Assembly: GCA_013141075.1 (NCBI GenBank)
Contig: JABFRQ010000008.1
Coordinates: 1 to 59,822, forward strand
Direction: 5' to 3'
DNA from: Methylotenera sp.
Lineage (GTDB): Bacteria > Pseudomonadota > Gammaproteobacteria > Burkholderiales > Methylophilaceae
Length of the DNA: 59,822 nt
In this document: piece by piece, positions 43,198-52,432 of the stretch
Position numbering within the stretch: the stretch's first letter is position 1
Layout: every line of letters starts with the position of its first letter
Notes under the pieces: model-generated
The model's input: only the letters and a program-made list of their open reading frames with translations
The model's database searches: none
What the model was told of the DNA's origin: nothing
Made by a program: the position numbers and the translations under genes

Positions 43198-44232
43198 ATG
43201 ACCAAAATTTCTAAAGTATTATCCCCCTCTATTTACGAAACTGCGGCTTGGCTACTCGCGGCGTTTACTTTATTTTTCGTGCTGAGATTTCATTTATTGC
43301 CAGCGCTGCTTGCAGGGTTGTTGGTGTTCGAGCTCGTGCATATCATCACGCCTTTTATTGCACGTCGCTTTCCAACCAAAAAGCCCAGTAATCGCTCTAA
43401 ACTTTGGGCGGTCGGCATTTTAGCAGCCATTATCGTTGGCTTATTAACGCTTGTAGGCGCTGGCTTAGTTGCATTTTTGCGCTCAGATGCAGGTAGTCTA
43501 ACGGTGCTGCTTGCCAAAATGGCGCAAATTCTTGAAGATTCACGCAAAATACTACCAGGCTGGCTACTTGAGCGCTTACCCGCAGATGCAATGGCCTTTA
43601 AAGAGCAAGCAACAGGCTGGCTAAGGGTACATGCTGGTGAGCTACAAGTTGTGGGCAAGGAAGCTGGCAGAATTACCGCACATGTTTTAATTGGCATGAT
43701 TATTGGCGGCATGTTGGCGGTAAGAGATGCAATGGTAATCGATAGCTACAAGCCTTTTTCGCGTGCGTTAGCAGAGCGCGGTGAGTTATTTGGTGATTCT
43801 TTTCGGCGTGTGGTGTTTGCGCAAGTGCGTATTTCGGCCATCAATACTACTGTGACAGGTATTTATTTGGCTGTCATATTGCCGTTAATGGGCATTCATT
43901 TACCATTAGTTAAAACTATGATTGCCATTACTTTTGTAGTCGGGTTAATTCCAGTGGTAGGTAATTTGGTATCAAATTCTATGATTGTGGTGGTGAGTTT
44001 AAGTCAGTCACTTGGCATTGCGATTGCCTCATTAGCTTATTTAATTGTGATTCATAAATTTGAATATTTTTTAAATGCGCGCATTGTAGGTGGCCAAATT
44101 CGGGCTAATGCGTGGGAGTTGTTAATAGCGATGCTCGTGATGGAAGCTGCGTTTGGCTTGGCTGGCATTGTGGCTGCGCCAATTTATTATGCGTATATTA
44201 AAGCAGAGTTACGTGCGCGTAACTTGGTTTAA
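43198..44232 (+). CDS. AI-2E family transporter (PF01594 permease)
   Basis: A 344-residue inner-membrane protein with seven to eight helices. The first two helices (WLLAAFTLFFVLRFHLLPALLAGLLVFELVHI region) are followed by a soluble amphipathic stretch (about 105-165, with LEDSRKILPGWLLERLPADAMAF). The conserved C-terminal block contains GIYLAVILPLMGIHLPLV, FVVGLIPVVGNLVSN and NARIVGGQIRANAWELL. Family members have been linked to AI-2 export and to Na+/Li+ antiport; the role here is unknown. It starts 83 bases after yigZ. Confidence 0.85.
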   Translation: MTKISKVLSPSIYETAAWLLAAFTLFFVLRFHLLPALLAGLLVFELVHIITPFIARRFPTKKPSNRSKLWAVGILAAIIVGLLTLVGAGLVAFLRSDAGSLTVLLAKMAQILEDSRKILPGWLLERLPADAMAFKEQATGWLRVHAGELQVVGKEAGRITAHVLIGMIIGGMLAVRDAMVIDSYKPFSRALAERGELFGDSFRRVVFAQVRISAINTTVTGIYLAVILPLMGIHLPLVKTMIAITFVVGLIPVVGNLVSNSMIVVVSLSQSLGIAIASLAYLIVIHKFEYFLNARIVGGQIRANAWELLIAMLVMEAAFGLAGIVAAPIYYAYIKAELRARNLV

Positions 44233-44263
44233 AAACCAAACATTTAGCGGCGAATACTAAACC

Positions 44264-44689
44264 ATGATAACTACCTATATAGTCAATAGCTTACTGGTAG
44301 CTATTACCGTGTTAATTCATTTTGAGGCAGTAAATCAACTCACAATTTTTATTCCAAAATTGCCCATTAAACACAGGTTGCGCGTATTGGCTGGTGTGTT
44401 TGGCGCTTTATTCGCACATGTGGTTGAGATTTGGATATTTGCATTTGGATATTACTTTTTAGTGCATCAAGGCGATTTTGGTAGTTTGGTGGGTAACTTT
44501 GATAAAAGTGTGATGGATTGTGTGTATTTTTCATTTGTAAATTACACTTCACTCGGTTTTGGTGACATAGTCGCCAAAGGCAATATTAGATTCCTAGCGG
44601 GTATTGAAGCGCTCACAGGCTTGGTGTTAATTTCGTGGACAGCATCATTTATGTTTATCGAAATGCAAAAGCAGTGGAAAGAAAAATAG
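44264..44689 (+). CDS. Two-TM potassium channel family protein
   Basis: A 141-residue membrane protein with the ion-channel-2 fold. There are two N-terminal helices (YIVNSLLVAITVLIHFEAV and VLAGVFGALFAHVVEIWIFAFGYYFL), then the pore helix YFSFVNYTSLGFGD with a TSLGFGD selectivity filter (95-101) in place of the classical TVGYGD, and a final helix IEALTGLVLISWTASFMFIEM. The FGD variant is common in small bacterial channels of this kind. The protein has no RCK or cyclic-nucleotide domain. The stop codon is inside the terminator hairpin at 44684-44709. Confidence 0.82.
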   Translation: MITTYIVNSLLVAITVLIHFEAVNQLTIFIPKLPIKHRLRVLAGVFGALFAHVVEIWIFAFGYYFLVHQGDFGSLVGNFDKSVMDCVYFSFVNYTSLGFGDIVAKGNIRFLAGIEALTGLVLISWTASFMFIEMQKQWKEK

Positions 44690-44709
44690 CCAAGCAAGCT
44701 TGGCTATTT
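44684..44709. terminator. Bidirectional terminator between the K+ channel gene and the M48 gene
   Basis: Perfect 11-bp stem AAATAGCCAAG / CTTGGCTATTT with loop CAAG, T-rich on both strands. It overlaps the stop codon of the channel gene and lies 28 bases beyond the M48 stop. Confidence 0.85.
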
Positions 44710-44736
44710 CATGTTTTTAAGTGATTGATTAAAAAT

Positions 44737-45699
44737 TCAATTTTTCAGCGTATAAAACCTATTTTCTAATGTTTTGCCCGCTTTTACGTTATCTAGCTTG
44801 CTGCCAATTGCATCACCAAGCGCTGCCAGCCTATCGTCAGGGTGCGGATGCGTTTTAAATAACAGTGCAACGCTGTTATCATTTTTGCCCGTTTGCCCCA
44901 TTATTTGCAGCACATCTGATAAGCCAAACGCATCGTACCCTGAGCGGGTGGCGTAGCTTGTGCCTAATCTATCAGCTTCAAACTCTGCGCTTTTATCTAA
45001 ACTGCGTGCGCTAATTTCTGCGCCACTGCCTATAGCCTTGCTAATCAATTTATTATCTTTAGCTAACTTTTTACTTAAAAGACCAGCACCAAAACTGAGT
45101 AACTGCTGTTTTTGCAATACTTTTAGTTGATGTTTTGCTACCACGTGACCAATTTCATGGGCAAGTACACCCGCTAACTGGGCTTCGTTAGTCATCTTTT
45201 TGTATAAGCCTTTGGTGATCATCACATAACCTCCAGGTGCGGCGAATGCATTTAAATCATCGCTTTCTATCACACCAAAATGCCAAGGTAGCTCTGATCG
45301 CTCAGATTGCGATGCCACCCAACGACCTACGGAGTTGACGTATTTTTGTAAAACCTCATCCTTCACCAAAGGTGCTGCGCCAAGTAAATTGCCAGTAATT
45401 TCACGGCCTAGGGCAATCTCCTCTTCTTTACTTGGATTTCTCCAGTTAATGGTAGGTTGAGGTGCTTCAGGGGCTGCTACAGCAGTGGCAGTAGTAGTGT
45501 TGGCCGGAATAACAGCATTTTGTGGGTTGGTTGATGCAGGTTCTGACGTTTGCCCCATTTGTTGCTCAATTTGTTGTTTTGCAACATCTTTTAGCGCATC
45601 CCCTAAATTAAAAGCAGCGCTCAGTGTGCTTGTGCCTAATAGTAAGCTCGCTAAAGCTGCTGAAACTAACACATGGTTACGTTTAATTAGCACGTTCAT
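44737..45699 (-). CDS. Secreted M48 family metalloprotease
   Basis: A 320-residue zinc protease with a signal peptide (about 29 residues, ending in LSAA). A low-complexity linker (TTTATAVAAPEAPQPT) is followed by the catalytic domain: NAFAAPGGYVMITKGLYK, HEIGHVVAKHQ (His181, Glu182, His185), and the third ligand Glu in EFEADRLGTSYATRSGYD. The C-terminal THPHPDDRLAAL is typical of the BepA/LoiP group. Such enzymes degrade misfolded outer-membrane proteins. The ATG overlaps the stop of the SH3 gene (ATGA), so it is the last gene of the CHASE2-SH3-M48 operon. Confidence 0.92.
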   Translation of the reverse strand: MNVLIKRNHVLVSAALASLLLGTSTLSAAFNLGDALKDVAKQQIEQQMGQTSEPASTNPQNAVIPANTTTATAVAAPEAPQPTINWRNPSKEEEIALGREITGNLLGAAPLVKDEVLQKYVNSVGRWVASQSERSELPWHFGVIESDDLNAFAAPGGYVMITKGLYKKMTNEAQLAGVLAHEIGHVVAKHQLKVLQKQQLLSFGAGLLSKKLAKDNKLISKAIGSGAEISARSLDKSAEFEADRLGTSYATRSGYDAFGLSDVLQIMGQTGKNDNSVALLFKTHPHPDDRLAALGDAIGSKLDNVKAGKTLENRFYTLKN

Positions 45700-46211
45700 T
45701 TTGCGCCTCCTTTTGCAGCGGTTAAATTAGTAAAGCTTACTGTTTTTAAGTCGCCTGCTGCAGCAAATTGGCTACCTTGTTCGGCGCTTTGTGTGTAGCT
45801 TTCTAAAGTTTTAACTTCAGTTTCGTTAAATTTAGCGGCTTTCAATTCTTCTGCACTTAAACCGCGAATACCCGTGGTAGAAACCACTTGGCCAGTACCC
45901 GCGCGGCCGCTGGCTACGGCAAGCAGGCCACCTGCTTGGTTGGTGTTGCTGCTACTGCCGCGCTTCACTGAAAGTAAACGCACCCAGCCCGTATTTTTTT
46001 TGACTTTAACTTGCAGCCAAGCGCCTTTTTTACTTAATATTTCAACGCTGTCGCCACGCACTAAATTGCCAGCGACCTTGGCATCTGTAAACGGCTCAAC
46101 ACGTAAGCTATCATTCTTTAGCGCGCTGCCAGTTTCAGCAGCAAACACTAAGTTAGCAAATACAAGTGCGGGCAAACTTGCTGCTATGAGTATTCCTGTT
46201 ATTTTTTTCAT
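45696..46211 (-). CDS. Periplasmic bacterial SH3 domain protein
   Basis: A 171-residue protein with a signal peptide (cleavage after LVFA) and one SH3_3-type domain at about 35-85: LRVEPFTDAKVAGNLVRGDSVEIL, GAWLQVKVKKNTGWVRLLSVKRG. Such domains often bind peptidoglycan stems or proteins. The C-terminal half is a Gly/Ser/Ala stretch plus a helix (GLSAEELKAAKFNETEVKTLESY) and is not recognised. ATG 46211 shares a base with the stop of the CHASE2 gene (TGATG). The upstream TTG 46214 is less likely. Confidence 0.85.
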   Translation of the reverse strand: MKKITGILIAASLPALVFANLVFAAETGSALKNDSLRVEPFTDAKVAGNLVRGDSVEILSKKGAWLQVKVKKNTGWVRLLSVKRGSSSNTNQAGGLLAVASGRAGTGQVVSTTGIRGLSAEELKAAKFNETEVKTLESYTQSAEQGSQFAAAGDLKTVSFTNLTAAKGGAK

Positions 46212-47908
46212 CAATGTTCATCTCTCTCTAAAATATCTAACTTAATAATCGCTTGCGCAAATAAACCACGCCATTGGCTATCCATCGGTTTGTTGGCGTT
46301 AAGTGTGCCTGTATGAATAACGTAACGCACGGCGGTGTCGTTTGGCATACCAGTTTCTTGCAGTAAAGATTTTAATTGCATGCCCAATTGCGCGGCATCA
46401 CTACTTACTTTTTCTGAAATTCTTGCGTCATCATGCGGATACGCCCAACTCACCGTGAGCATGTCACTAAATAGACCCCAAATGCCGCTTTGTGTTCCTT
46501 TTAACACTTCAACCGTAGCGGGCGTGTTAGAAAGCGTGGCGCAACGTTGCGCAATGCGGTGTTGCAAGGTTTTTAACATGGCATCGGTAAATGATTCGCG
46601 GCTCTCAATAAGAATCGGCATGAGTAATATTGCCGTGCCTTTTTTGCCAGATTCAATATCGTTGGCCAGCAAGCGTTGCATGGCGCGATCGTTAGCCATG
46701 GCGTATATTTTTGCTACACTGAAATACATAATCGCCCAGGTAATTGGGCCAGTAATATCTAAATAAATATTGGTGAAATTGAGTACCAAGTATGAAAGTG
46801 CCAGCAAAATCAGCTGGCTACTACCAAATACTTTAATCACTTTGTCGCGGTCTACATTGCGGTAAAACGCCAGCGCGGTAAGCCAAATAAGCAATAAGCT
46901 CATTAAAATATAAGGCGTTTTACCGCGCCAAACTTTTAAATAATCATTGTGTTTTACGTTATCAATCGCGGTGGCTAAAATCTCAACCCCTGGAAATTCC
47001 TTTGCCATGGCGGTGGCTTTAATATCAAAAAGTGAAGGTGCGGTTGAGCCAATAATCACAATTTTGTTGGTAAATTCATCAGGCGCGCGTTTTTTAACTT
47101 TGCTTGCCATGTCGGCATGCACATCACTAAACGATGAAAACTGATAGGTAAATGGTTTTCCACGCCAGTTAATCAGCATGTTTTGCGGCGGCGAGAGTGA
47201 GTTCATTTGTGCATAGTTGCCCACAGTTAACGGCAATGAAGGCAGTATCCAGCCATTTTCATCATGCCAAAGCCTGTATTCACGGGCGATTCCGTCAGTA
47301 TCGGCATAGATGTTATGCGTGCCTAAACGCTTAGAGTTTAGCGCGGCTTCAAAATGCGGCAGCACAATGGCAATTGGTTTTTTAGCGGCATTTGGGTTGC
47401 TAGATTGTATGCCTGGAATCATATCTGGCGTGATTTTGCTCAAAGCATCGCTTTTGTCAGACAGGCGTAACATAGGGAAAAACGTATTGTCTGTGCCAGC
47501 AATAACGTCATTAAAATACGCGTCGCTATCAGGGTTGTAAACGTCTGCATCACTAAACAAAATATCAAACACGATGGCTTTTGGGTGTTGTGCCTCAATG
47601 TTTTCTACAAACTCACCAAACACTTGGCGCGGCCACGGCCAGCGGCCATATTCGCCAGACATCGCGCTTAAAGAAGCTTCGTTAATGTCTATAATCACAA
47701 TGTCAGGGTCAACTTTCGGTACCACGACGCGGTTTTTTACCATCAAATCAAACGCGCGGTCACGCATATTTAAACCGATACGAAACACGTTAGCATCAAG
47801 CAACACCAGCACGGTAAGCAACGCACATAAGTACAAATAAAAGTTGTTGCTAAGCACGCGCGTAATGCTTGCCAGCCATTGGCTTAAGAGAAGTCTGAGT
47901 TTAATCAT
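46211..47908 (-). CDS. CHASE2-domain membrane sensor without a known output domain
   Basis: A 565-residue protein with one N-terminal helix (NNFYLYLCALLTVLVLLD), a large periplasmic CHASE2 domain (about 45-335, with DIVIIDINEASLSAMSGEYGRWPWPR, AIVFDILFSDADVY, KIVIIGSTAPSLFDIKATAM, FPGVEILATAIDNV), three C-terminal helices (about 340-420), and a cytoplasmic C-terminal part of about 150 residues. That last part shows none of the usual outputs: no GGDEF, no class III cyclase motif, no histidine kinase. I do not recognise it. CHASE2 is thought to sense extracellular signals. The operon adds a periplasmic SH3 protein and an M48 protease, so an envelope-sensing role is plausible. Confidence 0.87.
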   Translation of the reverse strand: MIKLRLLLSQWLASITRVLSNNFYLYLCALLTVLVLLDANVFRIGLNMRDRAFDLMVKNRVVVPKVDPDIVIIDINEASLSAMSGEYGRWPWPRQVFGEFVENIEAQHPKAIVFDILFSDADVYNPDSDAYFNDVIAGTDNTFFPMLRLSDKSDALSKITPDMIPGIQSSNPNAAKKPIAIVLPHFEAALNSKRLGTHNIYADTDGIAREYRLWHDENGWILPSLPLTVGNYAQMNSLSPPQNMLINWRGKPFTYQFSSFSDVHADMASKVKKRAPDEFTNKIVIIGSTAPSLFDIKATAMAKEFPGVEILATAIDNVKHNDYLKVWRGKTPYILMSLLLIWLTALAFYRNVDRDKVIKVFGSSQLILLALSYLVLNFTNIYLDITGPITWAIMYFSVAKIYAMANDRAMQRLLANDIESGKKGTAILLMPILIESRESFTDAMLKTLQHRIAQRCATLSNTPATVEVLKGTQSGIWGLFSDMLTVSWAYPHDDARISEKVSSDAAQLGMQLKSLLQETGMPNDTAVRYVIHTGTLNANKPMDSQWRGLFAQAIIKLDILERDEH

Positions 47909-48004
47909 GGGGGTTTATTTTGTAAGTGATTTATTAGTAGTGTTAGACAAAATGATAAATGGATTTTAGGTTTTTTTGTGAATGATTTTAAAAGTAATTC
48001 TGTT

Positions 48005-48331
48005 ATGATTAAAGCTATGTTACAGCGTTTTGCCATTCGTTTTGCGCTTATTTTCTTATTTGCATTTACGCAAATAGGCGTTGTTACGCATGAAATAAGC
48101 CATTTAAACGACTTTACAAAACATAGTCAACAAGACAAAAAAGCGCCAGCCGAGCAATGTAGTCAGTGTATAAGCTATGCGCAAGCCGCTAATGGGGCAC
48201 AGTCGCAGGCCTTTGTGCTACCAAGCGTTGAAGCTGGCTTTGAAGTAGCCTCAAGCTATTGTTTTAATGTTCAATTTTCACCTCTTACCGCCTACGCAGC
48301 CCGCGCTCCGCCTCAAATAATTAGCGTTTAA
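48005..48331 (+). CDS. Small membrane or exported protein upstream of the TonB receptor (DUF2946-like)
   Basis: About 108 residues, with a hydrophobic segment (FAIRFALIFLFAFTQIGVV) that is a signal anchor or signal peptide. Then follow THEISHLNDFTKHSQQDKK with several histidines, and the cysteine pair EQCSQCISYAQAANG. The His/Cys pattern and the position directly before a TonB receptor resemble DUF2946-type proteins found near zinc or copper uptake genes, so metal handling is plausible but unproved. The start is uncertain: GTG 47978, ATG 48005 or ATG 48017 are possible. It ends 58 bases before the receptor gene. Confidence 0.6.
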   Translation: MIKAMLQRFAIRFALIFLFAFTQIGVVTHEISHLNDFTKHSQQDKKAPAEQCSQCISYAQAANGAQSQAFVLPSVEAGFEVASSYCFNVQFSPLTAYAARAPPQIISV

Positions 48332-48389
48332 TTTTTTGTTATTACCCAGTTTTTTGTTGGGTATTCGCTATTTTTTTGAGGATTATTTC

Positions 48390-50399
48390 GTGAACAAACA
48401 CCTACAAACACGCGCAAATTTTGCGCCTAACGCTATTTTTTTAGCGTTAAATTGCTTATTGATTACTAACTCTTTTGCAGAAGATACAATTGAATTATCT
48501 ACCATTTCAGTCACAGGTAACCCGCTAGGTGTCAGCGCTGATGCGCTTGTGGTGCCAGTTTCTACTTTAAGCGGACGTGAATTATCTAACAGGCGTGAAA
48601 GCACGCTAGGTGATACCTTAAATGGTGTTCCTGGAGTCTCTGCTACGCATTTTGGCCCAAATTCATCGCGTCCCGTGATACGTGGTTTAGATGCTGAACG
48701 GGTGCGCATTATGCAAAATGGCGTGGGCGTTTTAGATGCGTCCAGTTTAAGTTTTGACCATGCAGTGACGATAGACCCACTGATTATTGAGCAAATTGAT
48801 GTGGTGCGTGGCCCAGCCGCTTTGTTATACGGTGGCAGTGCCGTAGGTGGCGTGGTGAATGCTACGGATAACCGTATTCCTAAAGAATCGCTTGATGGCA
48901 TTACAGGGCGCGTTGAAGCGCGTTGGGGCGGTGCTGATAGCCAAAATAATTTAGCGGCTTTGGTGGATGCGAGCAATGAAAAACTGGCAATTCATGCCGA
49001 TGTATATGGCCGAAAAACCAGTGATACTGACATTAAAGGCTTTGCAGTTTCAAGCCGTAAAAACCTTGCAGATGGCACCTTGCAAGAAAATAAAGGTAAA
49101 CTGGTTAACAGTAGCGCAAGTGCGGATGGTGGCGCGATTGGCGCATCATTGTTATTTGATAACGGTTATTTAGGCGCGTCATATTCTAATTTTACTAGCA
49201 ATTACGGTACTGTGGCTGAAGCCGCCGTGCGTGCCGATATGAAAAGCGACCGCTACGATATTGCGACCGAGTTTAAAAACCTAGGCACAGTTGTGAGCCG
49301 CGTAAAGGCGCGCATGGCTTATACCGATTATCAACATCAAGAAATTGAAAGCGGCATTGTAGGCACCACCTTTAAAAACAAAGGCGTGGAAGGCAGTGTT
49401 GAGTTAGGTCATGCAAAAGTCAATAATATTGAAGGCGTATTAGGCTTTCAATTTCAAAATACCGCTTTTGAAGCCTTGGGCGCTGAAGCTTTTGTGCCGC
49501 CCGTGAATACCACTAACAAAGCACTATATGTGTATGAGGAGCTACTAATGGATGCGCTTAAACTCAGCTTTGGCGCACGTGCCGAGCATGCAAGCCAAGA
49601 TGCGAGCGCTTGGGCAAAGGTAGCTAATGCACAAAGTGCCAAATTTAACACCTATAGCTATGCGCTAGGCGGGCTTTACACGTTTACCCCAAATTGGTCG
49701 CTTGCCACTAATTTATCGCACAATGAACGCGCGCCTAGCTATTTTGAGCTTTATGCCGATGGCGCACACTTAGCCACAGGGCAATATGAAGTAGGTAACC
49801 CTAACTTTGGCAAAGAACGCTCAAATGGTTTAGATGCACAAATTCGCTGGAAAAATGGCAAAAATTTGTTTAACTTTGGTGCGTATTACACCCGCTTTGC
49901 TAGCTTTTTAGGCTTGATTGATACTGGTAATGTTGATGCAGACTCAGGTTTGCCGATTGCCGAGTTTTCAGCCTTTTCTGCTACATTTAAGGGGTTAGAA
50001 GCAGAAGGTAAGTTTAACTTAATTGATTATGTAGATTTAACCCTACGCGGCGATTACGTGCGGGCAATAAATCGTGATAACAACGATAACCTGCCGCGCA
50101 TTACGCCGCTGCGCGTGGGCGCAGGTTTGCGCTATCAATACAATGGCATTGGTGCTAGGCTTGATGTGTTACGTGCATTCAACCAAAATCGCACTGCCGT
50201 CAATGAGTTAGCAACTGATGGCTATACCGATGTCAGCGCATTGGTAAGCTACAAACTACCAACCAAGATGAATGTGGAATTATTTACAAAAGCGAATAAC
50301 TTGCTGAACCAAGAAATTCGAGAACATGCATCTTTCTTAAAAGATATTTCCCAAGCAGGACAAAGGTCTGTGTTATTGGGTGTGCGTGCGGATTTTTAA
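48390..50399 (+). CDS. TonB-dependent receptor, ZnuD-like
   Basis: An outer-membrane receptor with a signal peptide ending NSFA. The plug domain contains TLGDTLNGVPGVSATHFGPN, SRPVIRGLDAERVRIMQNGVG, DASSLSFDHAVTIDPLIIEQI, VVRGPAALLYGGSAVGGVVN and TDNRIP, closely following the ZnuD zinc/heme receptor pattern. The rest is a 22-strand barrel closing with the aromatic end VRADF. GTG 48390 with GAGGA 8 bases upstream gives 669 residues; an upstream start at 48336 would put extra residues before the signal peptide. Zinc is the likely substrate, inferred from family and from the His/Cys protein before it. A TonB box may be IELSTISVTG near the mature N-terminus. Confidence 0.88.
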   Translation: MNKHLQTRANFAPNAIFLALNCLLITNSFAEDTIELSTISVTGNPLGVSADALVVPVSTLSGRELSNRRESTLGDTLNGVPGVSATHFGPNSSRPVIRGLDAERVRIMQNGVGVLDASSLSFDHAVTIDPLIIEQIDVVRGPAALLYGGSAVGGVVNATDNRIPKESLDGITGRVEARWGGADSQNNLAALVDASNEKLAIHADVYGRKTSDTDIKGFAVSSRKNLADGTLQENKGKLVNSSASADGGAIGASLLFDNGYLGASYSNFTSNYGTVAEAAVRADMKSDRYDIATEFKNLGTVVSRVKARMAYTDYQHQEIESGIVGTTFKNKGVEGSVELGHAKVNNIEGVLGFQFQNTAFEALGAEAFVPPVNTTNKALYVYEELLMDALKLSFGARAEHASQDASAWAKVANAQSAKFNTYSYALGGLYTFTPNWSLATNLSHNERAPSYFELYADGAHLATGQYEVGNPNFGKERSNGLDAQIRWKNGKNLFNFGAYYTRFASFLGLIDTGNVDADSGLPIAEFSAFSATFKGLEAEGKFNLIDYVDLTLRGDYVRAINRDNNDNLPRITPLRVGAGLRYQYNGIGARLDVLRAFNQNRTAVNELATDGYTDVSALVSYKLPTKMNVELFTKANNLLNQEIREHASFLKDISQAGQRSVLLGVRADF

Positions 50400-50412
50400 A
50401 TATCGCTAAAGT

Positions 50413-50452
50413 GCTGGCGGTTATACAATACGAACTGCCAGCTTAATATTTT
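50413..50452 (+). terminator. Probable terminator of the TonB receptor gene
   Basis: GCTGGCGGTT (50413-50422) and AACTGCCAGC (50433-50442) pair with one G-U, 10-base loop, followed by TTAATATTTT. Weaker T-run than usual. Confidence 0.65.
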
Positions 50453-50496
50453 AGAATTTACACGTTGCCAAATAAAACCAGTGAAAGATAACTCCA

Positions 50497-51297
50497 GTGA
50501 AAGATAAAACCATCGCCATTTTAGAAAATCGCTCGGGCGAGCAAATGGCCGACTTAGTGCGCAAATATGGCGGCACGCCTTTTTCTGCGCCTGCGCTGGC
50601 TGAGGTGCCTGATATTGAGCCTGCGTTAATTGCAAAAATGATGCAAGATTGGCAATTGAATGCACCTGATTTTTTCATTTTTCAAACAGGCGTGGGCGTT
50701 AAAGCCTTGTTTGTGGCGACTGATGCACAGGGTGTTACGGAGCAGTTTTTAAAGATTCTTGCGGCATCTAAAGTGGTGGTGCGTGGCGCTAAGCCAACAG
50801 CAGCATTGCGTGCACGCAATGTGCGCATTGATTTAACCGCTGGCGACCCTTACACCACGGCAGAAGTGCTTACGGCGCTTGCAGCATATTCGCTTAAAGA
50901 TAAGTTGGTTGCAGTGCAGCGCTATGGTGATACTAATTTTGACTTGCAAAACGCTCTTGAGGAGCAAGGCGCAAAAGTGGTGGAAATTGCGACTTATCGC
51001 TGGAGCTTGCCAGAAAATATTCAACCTATGGTTGAACTGATGAACGCGCTAGATAAAGGCACAATTGATATGGTGTGCTTTACTAGCGCCTCGCAAGCGA
51101 CCAATTTGTTTGCGGTGGCCGAGCAATTGAAGCGAGTTGAAGCACTTGAAATGAGCTTAAACAAAAGCTTAGTTGCCTCAATTGGCCCTGTATGCACCAA
51201 GGCGCTCAATAAGTTTGGCGTAAATGTAGATGTTGAGCCAAGCCCGCCAAAATTAGGGCCTTTTATTAGCGCTATCAATCGTCAGTTTGGTTTTTAG
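50497..51297 (+). CDS. hemD: Uroporphyrinogen-III synthase family protein (HemD)
   Basis: A 266-residue protein of the HemD fold: two alternating alpha/beta domains. Clear segments are IAILENRSGEQMADLVRKYGGTPFSAPALAEVP at the start, FFIFQTGVGVKALF, GAKPTAALRARNVRIDLTA, AVQRYGDTNFDLQNALEEQGA, CFTSASQATNLFAVAEQL and ASIGPVCTKALNKFGVNVDVEPS. HemD closes and inverts the D ring to give uroporphyrinogen III for heme and siroheme, and siroheme is needed by the sulfite reductase in this window. It lies away from hemC, so it could be a second HemD-like protein. GTG 50497 is the start; the preceding 16 bases are a near-duplicate with another GTG that is closed by TAA. Confidence 0.82.
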   Translation: MKDKTIAILENRSGEQMADLVRKYGGTPFSAPALAEVPDIEPALIAKMMQDWQLNAPDFFIFQTGVGVKALFVATDAQGVTEQFLKILAASKVVVRGAKPTAALRARNVRIDLTAGDPYTTAEVLTALAAYSLKDKLVAVQRYGDTNFDLQNALEEQGAKVVEIATYRWSLPENIQPMVELMNALDKGTIDMVCFTSASQATNLFAVAEQLKRVEALEMSLNKSLVASIGPVCTKALNKFGVNVDVEPSPPKLGPFISAINRQFGF

Positions 51298-51332
51298 TCA
51301 TACAAAGTGACTAAAAGATACGTTGTATAATG

Positions 51333-52397
51333 CTATTTATCTAGAAAGACACGTACATTACGTGGGTAAATGAACACGTGCTCACCTTGCGCCAAACCCA
51401 ACTCACGAAAGCGCTCTTGTGTGAGCTCGGCCTCAATTAACTCGGTTTGATCTGCACGCTGAAGCTCTAATCTCACCAATGGCCCAATCGCGTGAATATA
51501 GCTCACAACCGCTTCAAAGGCGGGTGCATCACCATTACGCGCTTTATGAATTTCAATATCATGTGGGCGCACAAATGCTAATGCGGCGCGATTTTTTGTG
51601 TCATCGTGCGCTTCAACTTTCAAACCAACGCCACCAATTTTGGCTTCACCTTCATGCACATGACTGTGAAACTGGTTCACATTGCCTAAAAACTGATACA
51701 CAAAGGGTGAAACTGGGTGGTCGTACACTTCTTGCGGTGAGCCTATTTGCTCAATTTTGCCTTTGTTAATCACCACAACACGGTCGGCAACTTCTAACGC
51801 TTCTTCTTGGTCGTGCGTTACAAAAATGCTGGTGATGTGTAACTCATCATGCAAACGACGCAACCAACGGCGTAATTCTTTGCGCACTTTTGCATCTAGC
51901 GCACCAAATGGCTCATCCAGCAACAGCACTTTTGGCTCAACTGCCAATGCCCGAGCCAAAGCAATGCGTTGGCGCTGCCCACCTGATAGTTGTGGTGGAT
52001 AACGGTCTGCCAGCCAATTTAGCTGTACTAGTTCAAGCAATTCATGTACACGCCGTTTAATTTCAGCGTCTGATGGGCGCGTTTCTTTGGGGCGCACGCG
52101 TAGGCCAAAAGCGACATTCTCAAATACAGTCATGTGGCGAAACAGCGCATAATGCTGAAATACAAAACCCACTTGACGGTCGCGTACTTGTTGGTCTGTG
52201 GCATCATTACCGTGAAAATGAATACTGCCCGCATCTGGCGTTTCTAGCCCCGCAATAATGCGCAATAAGGTAGTTTTACCGCAGCCAGAAGGCCCGAGCA
52301 AGGCCACTAACTCACCACTTGGCACGTTAAGGCTCACATCATTAAGCGCGCTAAAGTTGCCAAAGTTTTTTCTAATATTTCTAATCTCAATACTCAT
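51333..52397 (-). CDS. cysA: Sulfate ABC transporter ATP-binding protein
   Basis: The ATPase of the sulfate/thiosulfate importer. Walker A is GPSGCGKT (35-42), then [26 protein letters not shown] (Q-loop region), the signature [16 protein letters not shown] near 136, Walker [13 protein letters not shown] and the H-loop [12 protein letters not shown]. The C-terminal domain has a TOBE-like regulatory fold ([18 protein letters not shown]). ATG 52397 gives 354 residues and is the usual N-terminus. Last gene of the sbp-TOBE-cysT-cysW-cysA operon; it starts 35 bases after the cysW stop. Confidence 0.96.
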   Translation of the reverse strand: MSIEIRNIRKNFGNFSALNDVSLNVPSGELVALLGPSGCGKTTLLRIIAGLETPDAGSIHFHGNDATDQQVRDRQVGFVFQHYALFRHMTVFENVAFGLRVRPKETRPSDAEIKRRVHELLELVQLNWLADRYPPQLSGGQRQRIALARALAVEPKVLLLDEPFGALDAKVRKELRRWLRRLHDELHITSIFVTHDQEEALEVADRVVVINKGKIEQIGSPQEVYDHPVSPFVYQFLGNVNQFHSHVHEGEAKIGGVGLKVEAHDDTKNRAALAFVRPHDIEIHKARNGDAPAFEAVVSYIHAIGPLVRLELQRADQTELIEAELTQERFRELGLAQGEHVFIYPRNVRVFLDK

Positions 52398-52432
52398 CTT
52401 GAATCCCAATTTAATATTTAAGCAATGCGCTT

